Positions 27,935-37,585 of a stretch of 64,000 bases of DNA are shown piece after piece; the first letter of the stretch is position 1; each line of letters opens with the position of its first letter. The notes beneath the pieces were generated by a model that did not search any database, was not told where the DNA came from, and saw only the letters and a list, made by a program, of their open reading frames with translations. Source of the stretch: an uncultured Nostocoides sp. (lineage in GTDB: Bacteria; Actinomycetota; Actinomycetes; Actinomycetales; Dermatophilaceae); assembly GCA_937873315.1 (NCBI GenBank), contig CALMQX010000033.1:1-64000 (forward strand). Reading direction: 5' to 3'. Made by a program: the position numbers and the translations under genes.

Positions 27935-29076
27935 AGTCCACCGGCCCCCAGTTCGGTGCGGACGCGCTCGATCGCACGGGGGAGGGTGAGGGCGAGCCGT
28001 GCCATCGCCTCTGCGCGGTCCGCTTGGATGGCGCGCAACGGCAGGGTGATCCGAATGTTGCCGTGGGTGAGCGCTCCCATGGCTGCGAGCACGTGACTGG
28101 GTTCGAGCCGACTAGAGGCGCAGGCCGACCCCGAGCCGACCGCGAAGCCCGCGCGGTCCAGTTCCTCGACCAGGCGCTCACCATCGACGTACAGCGCACT
28201 CAGGGTGAGGACGTGGGGGAGCCGATCGATGGGATCCCCGAGGACCTCGACATCGGGCCAGCGCCTTGCTTCCGCCCGGAGATGGTCGATGAGCCGGCTC
28301 GCGTCTGCCGCGTCGTCGGCTGAGTCCGGCAAGACCGCCGTCCAGGCTGCAGCGAGGGCGGCCACCAGCGGGGGCCAGGGCGCCGCCAGGGCGCGGCGGT
28401 GCTCGGCCTCCGCGGCATACGGCAGGGTGAAACGGGTGCCCGTGCGGACTACCAGGATTCCCAGCGGTGGGCCGCCGAAGGAGGCGCCATCGCCCACCAG
28501 CACATCCCAGTCGGTGGGTAGCTCTGCCCGCCCGAGAGCGGCACTGGCATCGAGGAGCAGCGGTATGCCGCGTGCTCGGCAGGCGGCGAAGGCCTCGGTC
28601 ACCGGTTGCCGTGTCCCGACTTCCGGATTGCCGAACTGAAGGGTGGCTAGCGCGGTGTCGGCGGTGAGTGCGGCGGCAAAGTCCGCCACGCTGACCCGTC
28701 CGTCACGATCCACGGGCACGATCGCCTCGGTCGAGGCGTTGTTGAGCACGACAGAACGGTCGACGGCCGTGGCCACCACCCGGCTACCAACGCGCCGTCG
28801 GGCATGGCTCATACCGCTCAGGCCCGCGACGAGGGCTTCAGAAGACGAGGCCAGGAAGGACACGCACTGATGCTCGACACCCAGCGCGGCGCCGATTTCG
28901 GCGCGGGCTTGATCGAGCGCGTGTGCGGCGGCGCGACCCCTTCGATGACGCCCTTGGGGGTCCGCGCTCAGTCCATGGAGGGGATCCGCGGCCGCGGCCA
29001 AAGCGGCCCGGGCGGCTGGGTGAAGCGGGCCGGGCGCGGCATCGAGGAAGGCCGACTGACCAGGCTCTGACGGCAC
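27931..29076 (-). CDS. Class V aminotransferase / cysteine-desulfurase-like protein lacking lysine
   Basis: A 381-residue NifS/IscS-fold protein. Retained: FLDAAPGPLHP start, LLLDASAALG (Asp176, pyridine-N partner), FGNPEVGT, and GSGSACASSRLEPSH with the sulfur-accepting Cys319. The PLP-binding His-Lys is replaced: GDGASFGGPPLG places Ser199 where Lys should be, and the whole protein contains no lysine. Without the Schiff-base lysine normal desulfurase chemistry is not expected; it may be a sulfur-relay scaffold for TusA. The GTG start is chosen by homology, because the frame stays open far upstream. Divergent from ctaC. Confidence 0.85.
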   Translation of the reverse strand: MPSEPGQSAFLDAAPGPLHPAARAALAAAADPLHGLSADPQGRHRRGRAAAHALDQARAEIGAALGVEHQCVSFLASSSEALVAGLSGMSHARRRVGSRVVATAVDRSVVLNNASTEAIVPVDRDGRVSVADFAAALTADTALATLQFGNPEVGTRQPVTEAFAACRARGIPLLLDASAALGRAELPTDWDVLVGDGASFGGPPLGILVVRTGTRFTLPYAAEAEHRRALAAPWPPLVAALAAAWTAVLPDSADDAADASRLIDHLRAEARRWPDVEVLGDPIDRLPHVLTLSALYVDGERLVEELDRAGFAVGSGSACASSRLEPSHVLAAMGALTHGNIRITLPLRAIQADRAEAMARLALTLPRAIERVRTELGAGGL

Positions 29077-29169
29077 GGACCCGAGGTTAGCCCACCCCGC
29101 CGCCACGACAGGCCCCGGGGGTAGTAGGGTTTGCTCTGTCCGATGGCCGTTACGACGAAGGGTGCACCG

Positions 29170-30051
29170 GTGCGTCAGCACGACCTCCACTCTGCTCGCT
29201 CCCGCCGCGGTCTGCGCGCGCTCTGGACCGCCGCGGTCCTCGGTGCGGTAGCCGTGCTCACTGGGTGCCAGGGTGAGTTCTCCGATGGATACCTGCTCAA
29301 GGGGGTCACGCAGGAGTCGCGGCAGATCACCGATCTGTGGGTCTGGGCCTGGGTCGCCCTCATCGGGGTCGGCGCCTTGGTGTGGGGCCTGATCTTCTGG
29401 GTGGTGATCCGGTACCGCGCGAAGCCTGGGGATGACAGCATCCCGCCGCAGTTGCGCTACAACGTGCCCATCGAGGTGCTCTACACCATCGTGCCGATCT
29501 TCATGATCATCACGTTCTTCTACTACACCGCCAAGGTGGAGTCGGATGTCATGGGCGTGGGCAAGCAGCCCGATGTCCGGGTCAATGTCTACGGCAAGCA
29601 GTGGAGCTGGGACTTCAACTACCTCGACGCCGATGTGCACGAGGTGGGCACCCAGGCGGTGCTGACCGGTGAGCCGGGCGTCGAGCAGACCCTGCCCACG
29701 CTGTACATTCCGGTCGGCAAGCGAGTCGAGTTCATCGTGACCAGTCGCGATGTCGCCCACAGTTTCTGGGTGCCGGCCTTCCTCGAGAAGCTCGACATGA
29801 TCCCGGGCCGGGTCAACCGCTTCCAGGTGGTGCCGACCGAGACCGGGACCTTCGCCGGCAAGTGCGCTGAGCTCTGTGGTGCCTACCACTCCCGCATGTT
29901 GTTCAATGTCAAGATCGTCGAGCAGGCGGAGTTCGACCAGCATATGGCCGACCTCAAGGCTGCAGGGCAGACCGGCATTCTCGGTGACGAGTTCAGCCGC
30001 GAGAAGCTCATGAAGGGCGAAGACCTCGAGACCTCCGGAGGGCTGAAATGA
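29170..30051 (+). CDS. ctaC: Cytochrome c oxidase subunit II
   Basis: A 293-residue lipoprotein-type subunit II of the aa3 oxidase. It has a signal with lipobox AVLTGC, two transmembrane helices ([20 protein letters not shown] and the [15 protein letters not shown] segment), and a cupredoxin domain with the CuA site [12 protein letters not shown] and upstream His in DVAHSFWVP. The GTG start has GAAGGG 7 bases before it; an ATG 27 bases upstream is the alternative. It overlaps ctaD by four bases. Confidence 0.96.
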   Translation: MRQHDLHSARSRRGLRALWTAAVLGAVAVLTGCQGEFSDGYLLKGVTQESRQITDLWVWAWVALIGVGALVWGLIFWVVIRYRAKPGDDSIPPQLRYNVPIEVLYTIVPIFMIITFFYYTAKVESDVMGVGKQPDVRVNVYGKQWSWDFNYLDADVHEVGTQAVLTGEPGVEQTLPTLYIPVGKRVEFIVTSRDVAHSFWVPAFLEKLDMIPGRVNRFQVVPTETGTFAGKCAELCGAYHSRMLFNVKIVEQAEFDQHMADLKAAGQTGILGDEFSREKLMKGEDLETSGGLK

Positions 30052-31760
30052 GCACCGCTGACGCCACGATGTTGCGCACCGCCGATGGCGCCGCGACCCG
30101 TCGCATCGCCCCAGGCTCGGTGGCGGTGAAGTGGCTGACCACTACCGACCACAAGGCCATCGGCAACCTGTACTTCATCACCTCCTTCATCTGGTTCATG
30201 CTCGGCGGCCTGATGGCCCTGCTGATCCGGGCTGAGCTGGCTGAGGTGGGTCTGCAGGTCGTGGACAACGAGGAGCAGTACAACCAGCTCTTCACGATGC
30301 ACGGCACGATCATGCTGCTGCTCTTCGCCACCCCGTTGTTCGCTGGCTTCGCCAACGCGATCATGCCGCTGCAGATCGGCGCGCCGGATGTGGCCTTCCC
30401 GCGACTCAACATGTTCGCCTACTGGCTGTACGTCTTTGGTGGACTGATTGCCGCGGCCGGCTTCCTCACCCCAGGTGGAGCGGCCGCCTTCGGCTGGTTC
30501 GCCTACGCGCCGCTTTCCGATGACGCGTACAGCCCCGGACTGGGCGGTGACCTCTGGGTCTTCGGCCTGGCCATGGGTGGTTTCGGCACGATCATGGGTG
30601 CGGTCAACTTCATCACGACGATCCTCACGATGCGGGCCCCGGGCATGACCATGTTCCGGATGCCGGTGTTCACCTGGACCGTGTTGGTGACCTCGGTGCT
30701 CGTGCTCCTCATCTTCCCGGCCCTGGCCGCCGCGCTCTTCGCGCTCGGCGCAGACCGACGATTCGGAGCCCATGTCTTTGATCCAGATAACGGCGGAGCA
30801 TTGCTCTGGCAACACATCTTCTGGTTCTTCGGGCATCCCGAGGTCTACGTCCTCGCCTTACCCTTCTTCGGATTGATCTCCGAGGTGCTGCCGGTCTTCT
30901 CCCGCAAGCCGGTCTTCGGGTACAAGACCCTGGTCGCAGCGACCATCGCGATCGCCGCGCTGTCGGTGTCGGTGTGGGCGCACCACATGTACGTCACTGG
31001 CCAGATTCTGTTGCCCTTCTTCGCGGTCATGACGATGATGATCGCGGTGCCAACAGGCGTGAAGTTCTTCAACTGGATCGGCACGATGTGGGGTGGCAAA
31101 TTGGTCTTCGCCACCCCCATGATCTGGGCGATCGGCTTCCTCACCACCTTCCTCTTCGGTGGCTTGACCGGTGTCATCCTCGCCTCGCCGGCGCTGGACT
31201 TCCACTTGTCGGATAACTACTTCGTGGTCGCGCACTTCCACTACGTCATCTTCGGCACCGTGGTGTTCGCGATGTTTGCGGGCTACTACTACTGGTGGCC
31301 GAAGTTCACGGGTCGGATGCTCGACGAGCGCTTGGGCAAGATCCACTTCTGGATGACTTTCGTCGGGTTCCACACCACCTTCTTCATCCAGCACCTGGGT
31401 GGTATTTGGGGTATGCCGCGTCGCTACGCCGACTACCTCTACGAGGACAACTTCCAGATCGTGAACCGGGTCTCGACGGCTGGTGCCTTCATCTTGGCCC
31501 TGTCGATGCTGCCCTTCCTGTGGAATGTCTACAAGACCTGGAAGACCGCTCCGCTGGTGGAGACCGACGACCCCTGGGGTTATGGCGCTTCGCTGGAGTG
31601 GGCGACGTCCTGCCCGCCGCCGCGGCATAACTTCCACAGCCTGCCCCGGATCCGTTCGGAGCGTCCGGCGTTCGACCTGCATCACCCCGAAGTGGCCGCC
31701 GCTGGCGTGCACGACGAGGTGCTGGTTGCGGCACGCGACGCCGACGGCAAGGAGGGCTGA
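30048..31760 (+). CDS. ctaD: Cytochrome c oxidase subunit I
   Basis: A 570-residue heme-copper oxidase subunit I (12 helices), reducing oxygen and pumping protons. Seen: heme a ligand [12 protein letters not shown], CuB/Tyr site [15 protein letters not shown] with the cross-linking His-Tyr, [11 protein letters not shown], and the heme ligands in [12 protein letters not shown]. The C terminus is a soluble tail with [16 protein letters not shown], typical for actinobacteria. Between ctaC and ctaF in one operon. Confidence 0.98.
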   Translation: MSTADATMLRTADGAATRRIAPGSVAVKWLTTTDHKAIGNLYFITSFIWFMLGGLMALLIRAELAEVGLQVVDNEEQYNQLFTMHGTIMLLLFATPLFAGFANAIMPLQIGAPDVAFPRLNMFAYWLYVFGGLIAAAGFLTPGGAAAFGWFAYAPLSDDAYSPGLGGDLWVFGLAMGGFGTIMGAVNFITTILTMRAPGMTMFRMPVFTWTVLVTSVLVLLIFPALAAALFALGADRRFGAHVFDPDNGGALLWQHIFWFFGHPEVYVLALPFFGLISEVLPVFSRKPVFGYKTLVAATIAIAALSVSVWAHHMYVTGQILLPFFAVMTMMIAVPTGVKFFNWIGTMWGGKLVFATPMIWAIGFLTTFLFGGLTGVILASPALDFHLSDNYFVVAHFHYVIFGTVVFAMFAGYYYWWPKFTGRMLDERLGKIHFWMTFVGFHTTFFIQHLGGIWGMPRRYADYLYEDNFQIVNRVSTAGAFILALSMLPFLWNVYKTWKTAPLVETDDPWGYGASLEWATSCPPPRHNFHSLPRIRSERPAFDLHHPEVAAAGVHDEVLVAARDADGKEG

Positions 31761-31762
31761 TC

Positions 31763-32176
31763 ATGAAGGCAATGGATCGCATTGGCTTCCTCGTGGGAGT
31801 CTTCGCCTTCGCGATGGCCGGGATCTACGCCTGGTGGACCAACTCGGCTGGTTATGGCACCGAGTGGGTCGGAGTTGTCGGCCTGATCCTCGGTGGCCTG
31901 TTGGGGTTCATGAACTTCTTCGTGCTGATGGTGTTCCGTCGGCAGTTGGACACGGACCCCTCTGATGACCCGCTAGGTGAGATCAGCGATATCGCCGGTG
32001 AGTACGGCAGCTTTAGCCCGCACAGTTGGCAGCCCCTGTTCCTGGCGGCGGCCGCGGCCGTCTGCTTCCTCGGCCTCGCGGTCGGCTGGTGGCTCTTCAT
32101 CATTGGTGCGTTCTTTGCCATTCCAGCCCTCATCGGTTGGACCTTCGAATACTGGAAGGGTGAGCACGCTCTCTGA
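31763..32176 (+). CDS. ctaF: Cytochrome c oxidase subunit IV (actinobacterial CtaF)
   Basis: A 137-residue actinobacteria-specific subunit with four predicted helices in two pairs (IGFLVGVFAFAMAGIYAWW, GVVGLILGGLLGFMNFFVLM, LFLAAAAAVCFLGLAVGWWL, LFIIGAFFAIPALIGWTF). It begins 2 bases after ctaD and completes the aa3 core of the bcc-aa3 supercomplex. A strong terminator follows. Confidence 0.95.
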   Translation: MKAMDRIGFLVGVFAFAMAGIYAWWTNSAGYGTEWVGVVGLILGGLLGFMNFFVLMVFRRQLDTDPSDDPLGEISDIAGEYGSFSPHSWQPLFLAAAAAVCFLGLAVGWWLFIIGAFFAIPALIGWTFEYWKGEHAL

Positions 32177-32192
32177 GTGCGCTCAGCCCGTC

Positions 32193-32231
32193 GGCGGGGC
32201 CCCTGGTGACTCGATCACCGGGGGCCCCGCC
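32193..32231. terminator. Strong hairpin after ctaC-ctaD-ctaF
   Basis: A 17-base stem (193-209 with 215-231 of this kilobase; GGCGGGGCCCC...) has one T-G wobble and a 5-base loop, followed by GTTTCCC. It lies between the convergent ctaF and DUF167 genes and can terminate both. Confidence 0.85.
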
Positions 32232-32248
32232 GTTTCCCACGGGCCCGA

Positions 32249-32530
32249 TCAGGGGGAGTCGAGGAGAGCGTTCAGCCGCTCCCGGAGCGCCACGGGGTCA
32301 TCGGGGGACGCCAACTCAAGCACCTTGGTGCGGGCCGTTGCGCCCGTCACCACACTGACGTCGCGAGCTCGGAGCCCAAAGGCGTCGGCGACGGCGCGGC
32401 ATACGGCGGCCGTAGCAGCCCCGTCAACGGCCCGTGCGGCCACGGACACGGTGAGGACGTCCCCAGTGCCATAGCGGCCACCAACGCGCGTCCTGGAGGC
32501 TCCTGGGCGAACCCGTACGGTCACTCTCAC
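32249..32530 (-). CDS. DUF167 (YggU) family protein
   Basis: A 93-residue small alpha/beta protein: VRVRPGASRTRVGGRYG start, AVDGAATAAVCRAVADAFGLR and VSVVTGATARTKVLEL, the typical DUF167 pattern (usual KPGAxKxxV, DGKAN and GxxSRxK motifs, here with G-A-A replacing the KAN core). The function is unknown. Divergent from the metallopeptidase gene. Confidence 0.88.
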   Translation of the reverse strand: MRVTVRVRPGASRTRVGGRYGTGDVLTVSVAARAVDGAATAAVCRAVADAFGLRARDVSVVTGATARTKVLELASPDDPVALRERLNALLDSP

Positions 32531-32572
32531 GCTGGCGATTGTGCCACCGGGGCCGCGGCCTAGAGTGGAGGG

Positions 32573-32926
32573 GTGCTGCCGCTGCGCCCGGAGGACTTCG
32601 ACGGGGCCGTCTCCGATGCGCTCGACACCGTGCCGCTCGAGCTCCTGGACATGGTGGACAACCTGGTGGTCCTGGTCGACGACGAGCCGCCGGCGGGGGA
32701 GCCTGAACTCCTAGGACTCTACGAAGGCGTGCCGCTCACCGAACGCGATAGCGGCTGGGCGGCGGGGGCGCTGCCGGACCGGATCACGATCTTCCGCGGG
32801 CCTCTGACCCGGTGGTGCGCTGACGAGGCAGAGTTGCGTGAAGAGATCGCGGTCACCGTGGTCCATGAACTCGCCCATCACTTCGGAATCGATGACCAGC
32901 AGCTCCATGCCTGGGGTTGGGGCTGA
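32573..32926 (+). CDS. Zincin-like metallopeptidase (DUF1025 type)
   Basis: A 117-residue compact protein carrying HELAHHFGID, the HExxH zinc motif followed by an acidic residue, near its C terminus. The front part (DALDTVPLELLDMVDNLVVLVDD, then LLGLYEGVPLTER) matches the minimal zincin family common in actinobacteria. The substrate is unknown. GTG start with GGAGGGG immediately upstream. It ends at a bidirectional terminator shared with qcrB. Confidence 0.92.
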   Translation: MLPLRPEDFDGAVSDALDTVPLELLDMVDNLVVLVDDEPPAGEPELLGLYEGVPLTERDSGWAAGALPDRITIFRGPLTRWCADEAELREEIAVTVVHELAHHFGIDDQQLHAWGWG

Positions 32927-32952
32927 CCCAGCCACCCAAATAGGCCCAAAGG

Positions 32953-32989
32953 GGAGGGGCCCCGAACCAACGAGGTTCGGGGCCCCTCC
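32953..32989. terminator. Bidirectional hairpin between the metallopeptidase gene and qcrB
   Basis: A perfect 15-bp stem, arms 32953-32967 and 32975-32989 (core GGGGCCCCGAAC/GTTCGGGGCCCC), with a 7-base loop. It is followed on the plus side by CTCTTAA and lies between two convergent genes, ideal for terminating both. Confidence 0.88.
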
Positions 32990-33005
32990 TCTTAACGCGA
33001 GGTGC

Positions 33006-34721
33006 CTAGTGGTGACCGCTACTGGGGGCGTGCTCGCCCTCAATGGCCTCGTGGCCATGGCCATCGTGGTGAGCCGCCGCCAACTCGGCCGGCGTAACGG
33101 GGTTGACAGCATCGCCGAAGTAGAACTTCGAGAGGCGAGCCCGCCGACGGGCCGACTTGGTGCCGGGGGCTGCCACGCCGTTCTCGTCAACGGTCTCGGC
33201 TGCCTCGATGGGAGCCACCGCCTCATGCTGCACCAGGTTCCACTGTTCAGGCGTGATCGTCGTGTCGTGACGCTCAGAGAAGCCACCCGCGGGGGAGCGC
33301 AGGATCGTGCCGGTCTCGCGGCCATGCAGGACGGTGTCGCGGTCGCGGCGCTGCAGCGACAGGCAGATCCGCTTGGTCACCCAGAAGACCAGCGGCGGAA
33401 GGATGAACAGCGCCCACCGGAAGAACACCGTGATGTCGTTGATGGACATCCCGAACTTGATGGCGATGATGTCATTGCCGGCCGCGAACATGAAGACGCT
33501 GTAAGCCGTGATCGCCGCCATGCCGATGGCCGTGCGGACCGGGGCGTTGCGGGGCCGGTCGAGCAGGTGGTGTTCCCGCTTGTCGCCCGTGACCCAGCCC
33601 TCGATGAACGGGTAGACACCCAGGGCGGTGTACACCAGCGGAAGCAGAACGAGCGCACCGAGCGCGATATTCAGGCTCAGGGTCACGCCCAGGAAGCTGA
33701 ACTCCAGCCAGCCGGGGAGCAGTCGCAGGGCCCCGTCCGCGAAGCCCATGTACCAGTCAGGCTGCGAACCAGCGGTCACCGGGGAGGGGTCGTACGGCCC
33801 GTAGCCCCAGATCGGGTTGATCTGGATCAGGCCCGAGATCAGGGTGATGACACCGAAGACGATGAAGAAGAAGCCACCGGCCTTGGCGGCATACACCGGC
33901 ATGACGGGGAAGCCGACGACATTGTCGTTGGTCCGGCCCGGCCCGGGGAACTGCGTGTGCTTCTGCACGGCCACCAAGACGATGTGCGCCGTGAACAGGG
34001 CAATCAGCAGGCCGGGGATGAGCAGGACGTGCGCGGAGTAGAGCCGGGGGATGATCGCCTCACCCGGGAAGGAGCCGCCGAAAATGCCCCACGCGAGGTA
34101 GGACCCGATCACCGGGGCCGTCTGAACGAAGCCCTGCATGGCGCGGATACCCGTGCCGGAGAGCAGGTCGTCGGGCAGCGAGTAGCCGGCGAAGCCTTCG
34201 ACGATGGCCAGCAGCGCGAGCACCGAACCGATCACCCAGTTGATCTCACGCGGCTTGCGGAAGGCACCGGTGAAGAAGACCCGGAACATGTGCACCGTGA
34301 GCGCCACAATGAACATCAGCGCGGCCCAGTGGTGGATCTGTCGGATGATCAGACCGCCGCGGACCTCGAAGGAGATGTCCAGGGTGGACTTGTAGGCCTC
34401 CGACATGGTCACGCCCCGCAAGGGGATGTACGACCCGTCGTAGACGGTGTGCCCGGCCGACGGGACAAACCAGAAGGTCAGGAAGACGCCGGTCAGCAGG
34501 CAGATGATCATCGAGTACATCGCGATCTCGCCGAGCATGAAGGACCAGTGGTCGGGGAAGACCTTCTTCATCAGGTAGCCCACGCCCTTGGCGGAGCCGG
34601 TGCGGTCATCCACCCAGCCGGCCACGCCGCCCAGGCGACGCGCGCCCGCGCTGGCGGGATTGGTCGCGGGGGCGTCGTCGACGCGCAACCCGTCGGCCAC
34701 TCGAGCAGTCTGCTTACTCAT
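33006..34721 (-). CDS. qcrB: Cytochrome bcc complex cytochrome b subunit
   Basis: A 571-residue quinol-oxidising subunit with eight core helices. Heme b histidines occur in QIHHWAALM, LTVHMFRVFF, LYSAHVLLIPG and FTAHIVLV. The Qo-site PEWY motif appears as PDWYMG. The C-terminal cytoplasmic extension of over 100 residues ends in a His-rich tail (HHDGHGHEAIEGEHAPSSGHH region), which could bind metal or pair with partner subunits. qcrA's stop and this ATG share one base. Last gene of the ctaE-qcrC-qcrA-qcrB unit. Confidence 0.97.
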   Translation of the reverse strand: MSKQTARVADGLRVDDAPATNPASAGARRLGGVAGWVDDRTGSAKGVGYLMKKVFPDHWSFMLGEIAMYSMIICLLTGVFLTFWFVPSAGHTVYDGSYIPLRGVTMSEAYKSTLDISFEVRGGLIIRQIHHWAALMFIVALTVHMFRVFFTGAFRKPREINWVIGSVLALLAIVEGFAGYSLPDDLLSGTGIRAMQGFVQTAPVIGSYLAWGIFGGSFPGEAIIPRLYSAHVLLIPGLLIALFTAHIVLVAVQKHTQFPGPGRTNDNVVGFPVMPVYAAKAGGFFFIVFGVITLISGLIQINPIWGYGPYDPSPVTAGSQPDWYMGFADGALRLLPGWLEFSFLGVTLSLNIALGALVLLPLVYTALGVYPFIEGWVTGDKREHHLLDRPRNAPVRTAIGMAAITAYSVFMFAAGNDIIAIKFGMSINDITVFFRWALFILPPLVFWVTKRICLSLQRRDRDTVLHGRETGTILRSPAGGFSERHDTTITPEQWNLVQHEAVAPIEAAETVDENGVAAPGTKSARRRARLSKFYFGDAVNPVTPAELAAAHHDGHGHEAIEGEHAPSSGHH

Positions 34722-35836
34722 CAGTCGCGCTCCCAGAAGCTCGGGCCCACAGGCTCTTGGAATGGCTTGATCGCCACGAGATAGCCCTCATCGTCCACCG
34801 CGATCGGCAGCTGGGGCAGCGCCCGCTTTGCCGGTCCGAAGATGACCTTGCAGTCATCCGTCACGTCGAAGGTCGACTGGTGGCACGGGCAAAGCAGGTG
34901 GTGCGTCTGCTGCTCGTAGAGGCCAACCGGGCAGCCGACGTGCGTGCAGATCTTGGAGTAGGCCACGATGCCCTGGTATCCCCAGTCGCGTTCCTTTTGC
35001 GACTTGATGATCGCGGGGTCAAGGCGCATGAGCAGGACGGCTGCCTTGGCCTTCTCTTCGAGCAGGCCGTGCTCCACGCCACCCTCACCGGTCTTCGGGT
35101 CGGGCAACAGGCCGTCGGGCATAACGTGGTAGACCGAGCCGATGGTCACATCCTCGGCCTTGATCGCGGTGTTCTGCGGGTCGCGCATGAGGCGGATGGG
35201 CGTGAACGCGGCACCTTCACCCTCGCCATCCCAGAAGGTCTTGGAGAGCTCATCGGCGGGGTACTTCCACGGCGCCAGGCCACCAACGACCGGCACGATC
35301 AGCGGCACGGCCATGAGGCCGAGCGCGCCACCGAGGGTGTACTTGATCAGCGGGCGCCGGGTGATTTGCGAGGCGACTGCACCCTCGGCGAGGGTCTCGC
35401 CGACGGCCGCGCGGGACTCGTCCGTGCTGCGCATGGGGTGCCGCATCTCGACGGACTCCGTGTCGGGCATCAGCGTCTTGGCCCAGTGGACGGCACCGAA
35501 GCCGATACCCAGAAGGGTCAGCGCCATGGTCACGCCCAGCGCGGCATTCGAGGCGCTCATCGTCCCGATGCCTGGGATGAAGACCGTACGGTCCAGGTCG
35601 ATCAGGAAGTAGGCCGCCAGGAAGAGGATCGTGCCCAGGATCGACAGCGAAAACAGGGCGACGACCTGCTTCTCGGCGCGAGCCGCGGCTGCCTCGTCCA
35701 GGTCCGCCATGCGTGGGGTGTGGGCGGGCAGACCCGGGTTGCTGAACCGCTCCGGTATGCCGCCCGAGCCCTCGATGTGCCCCTGGTCCAGTCGGACCGC
35801 GGTGCCACCGAATTCGGTGCTGTCCTGCTCATTCAT
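34721..35836 (-). CDS. qcrA: Rieske iron-sulfur subunit of the bcc complex
   Basis: A 371-residue actinobacterial Rieske protein with three N-terminal helices (about residues 55-215) before the cluster domain. The 2Fe-2S ligands are in CTHVGCPVG and CPCHQSTFD. The ATG at 35836 (MNEQDSTEFGG) is the start; the frame is open further upstream without a ribosome site. It is in the middle of the qcrCAB unit, 37 bases after qcrC. Confidence 0.96.
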   Translation of the reverse strand: MNEQDSTEFGGTAVRLDQGHIEGSGGIPERFSNPGLPAHTPRMADLDEAAAARAEKQVVALFSLSILGTILFLAAYFLIDLDRTVFIPGIGTMSASNAALGVTMALTLLGIGFGAVHWAKTLMPDTESVEMRHPMRSTDESRAAVGETLAEGAVASQITRRPLIKYTLGGALGLMAVPLIVPVVGGLAPWKYPADELSKTFWDGEGEGAAFTPIRLMRDPQNTAIKAEDVTIGSVYHVMPDGLLPDPKTGEGGVEHGLLEEKAKAAVLLMRLDPAIIKSQKERDWGYQGIVAYSKICTHVGCPVGLYEQQTHHLLCPCHQSTFDVTDDCKVIFGPAKRALPQLPIAVDDEGYLVAIKPFQEPVGPSFWERD

Positions 35837-35873
35837 CGGGTGCGATTTCCTTCGATGAGGGGGTCGGGGGAGG

Positions 35874-36677
35874 TTAGGCGGCCTTTTGGCCGAGCCAGAT
35901 GGCGCAGCCAATCAAGAGACCGAGTCCAAAGATCCAGGCGAACATGCCCTCGGTGACCGGGCCGAGTGAACCCAAGGTCATGCCGCCCGGGCTGGGCTCT
36001 TCCTGGATGGTGGTGAGGAAGGCAATGACATCCCGCTTGTCCTCAGCCGAGAGGTTGCGGTCGCTGAAGACCGGCATGTTCTGCGGGCCGGTCTCCATGG
36101 CCTCATACATGTGACGCGGCGCGACGCCGTCCAGGGACGGGGCGTACTTGCCGCGGGTCAGCGCGCCGCCCGAACCGGCAAAGTTGTGGCACATCGCGCA
36201 GTTGACCCGGAAGATGTTCCCGCCGCGGGCGGCATCGCCCTTGGTGGGGTCGACCATCTCGTCCGTGGGGACACCTGGCCCGGGGGCCAGCGAAGCGATG
36301 TAGTCACCGATCTTGTCGATCTCTTCCTCGGTGAAGCCGACCTCAGCCTTGCGGGGAGCCTGGACACCCGGCTGCGCCATCGGCATCCGCCCCGTCGACA
36401 TCTGGAAGTCGACCGCGGCCTTGCCCACACCGGCGAGCGCCGGGCCAGCCACCCGGGTGCCGTCCAACTGCATGCCCTCAGCGTTCTTGCCGTGGCAGGA
36501 GGAGCAGTTGGCCTGGAAGAGCGCCTTGCCTTCGGCCACCTTGTCGGCGGAGATGACGCCGGCGTCAGCGGGACGCGGCGCCACCACGGCATAGGCGGCT
36601 CCCGTGAGGACGAGTCCGATCATGATCAGGATGGCGATCGCCGCCGGGTGGCGGCGGCGGGCGGCCAGTGCGTTCAC
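35874..36677 (-). CDS. qcrC: Diheme cytochrome c subunit of the bcc complex
   Basis: A 267-residue membrane-anchored diheme cytochrome c that passes electrons directly to the aa3 oxidase. An N-terminal signal/anchor (IAILIMIGLVLTGAAYAVV) precedes two heme sites, CSSCHGKN and CAMCHNFAG, and a C-terminal helix (MFAWIFGLGLLIGCAIWLG) follows. The GTG start has AGGA 7 bases before it. 61 bases downstream of ctaE in the same unit. Confidence 0.95.
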   Translation of the reverse strand: MNALAARRRHPAAIAILIMIGLVLTGAAYAVVAPRPADAGVISADKVAEGKALFQANCSSCHGKNAEGMQLDGTRVAGPALAGVGKAAVDFQMSTGRMPMAQPGVQAPRKAEVGFTEEEIDKIGDYIASLAPGPGVPTDEMVDPTKGDAARGGNIFRVNCAMCHNFAGSGGALTRGKYAPSLDGVAPRHMYEAMETGPQNMPVFSDRNLSAEDKRDVIAFLTTIQEEPSPGGMTLGSLGPVTEGMFAWIFGLGLLIGCAIWLGQKAA

Positions 36678-36738
36678 GGTGCGTTCCTGGTTCTCTGTGA
36701 GGTCTGAGTCGGTGGTCAGTATCGAGCGGATGAACGGG

Positions 36739-37407
36739 TCACTTGAGCAGGTAGATGATGGCGAAAAGCGCGATCCACACAACGTCGACGAAGTGCCAGT
36801 AGTACGACGTCACGACGGCGCCAGTGGCCTGGGCGTGCGAGTAGCGGCGCGTGGTGAAGGTGCGTCCGATGATCAGCAGGAAGGCAATCAGACCACCGGT
36901 CACGTGCAGACCGTGGAAGCCGGTGGCGAGGTAGAACACCGAGCCGTAGGCGTCGGAGGAGAGGGTGACACCTTCGGAAGCGAGGTTGGCGTACTCGTAC
37001 ACCTGGCCGGCGATGAAGATCGCGCCAAAGATGTACGTCAGGACGTACCACTCGCGCATGCCCCACTGCTTGACCTTGAAGAGCGAAGCCCCGGCCGGCC
37101 GGCCCGGACGGCCCTTCTCGGCCTCCCAGACGCCAAGCTGGCACCAGACCGAGGAGATCACGAGGACGAGCGTGTTGGCCGATGCGAACGGAACATTGAG
37201 CATGCTCGTGCGCTCAGCCCACAACGCGGACTCGTGTCCACGAATGGTGAAGTAGAAGGCAAAGAGCGCCGCGAAGAACATCAACTCGCTGGAGAGCCAC
37301 ACCATGGTGCCCACCGCGACCATGTTCGGTCGGGTCGCAGGGCCATGCCCAGCGATGCTCTGCACGGGTCCGGAAACCCTTGTCTGTCCTGATGCCGTAG
37401 TCGCCAC
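36739..37407 (-). CDS. ctaE: Cytochrome c oxidase subunit III
   Basis: A 222-residue five-helix subunit III. It has [39 protein letters not shown] and the final [20 protein letters not shown] with the conserved HFVD. Clustered with qcrCAB as in other actinobacteria, forming the bcc-aa3 supercomplex with the ctaCDF products. GTG start. Confidence 0.96.
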   Translation of the reverse strand: MATTASGQTRVSGPVQSIAGHGPATRPNMVAVGTMVWLSSELMFFAALFAFYFTIRGHESALWAERTSMLNVPFASANTLVLVISSVWCQLGVWEAEKGRPGRPAGASLFKVKQWGMREWYVLTYIFGAIFIAGQVYEYANLASEGVTLSSDAYGSVFYLATGFHGLHVTGGLIAFLLIIGRTFTTRRYSHAQATGAVVTSYYWHFVDVVWIALFAIIYLLK

Positions 37408-37585
37408 GGCGCCATTATGTCGGTAATCCGGGGGCGGTGACGAGGCGACCCCCGGAAAAGCGGAACATTTCCTGGTGAAGGCACGTTGGCATATGCCGGT
37501 CCGGGCCGCCATCGGGCCGCTGCGCGCGGGTAGCATCATGCGCATGACCCCAGCGCAGGCGACCCCAATCGAGGAGCAGGAGCCC

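Noticed and set aside
32838..34784. 648-codon open frame antisense to qcrB
   Set aside because: Overlaps an unmistakable cytochrome b gene; the translated product has no fold-like features and is rich in Asp/Arg/His.
37488..37497. Palindrome GGCATATGCC (also at 52020) as an operator
   Set aside because: Looks like a chance double of the over-represented GGCAT word; only two copies seen, and one is inside the threonine aldolase gene.
37408..37585. Inverted CCGGGGG/CCCCCGG in the ctaE-receiver gene spacer as a terminator
   Set aside because: Stem only 7 bp with a 14-base loop and located between divergent genes, where a terminator is not expected; at most part of a promoter region.
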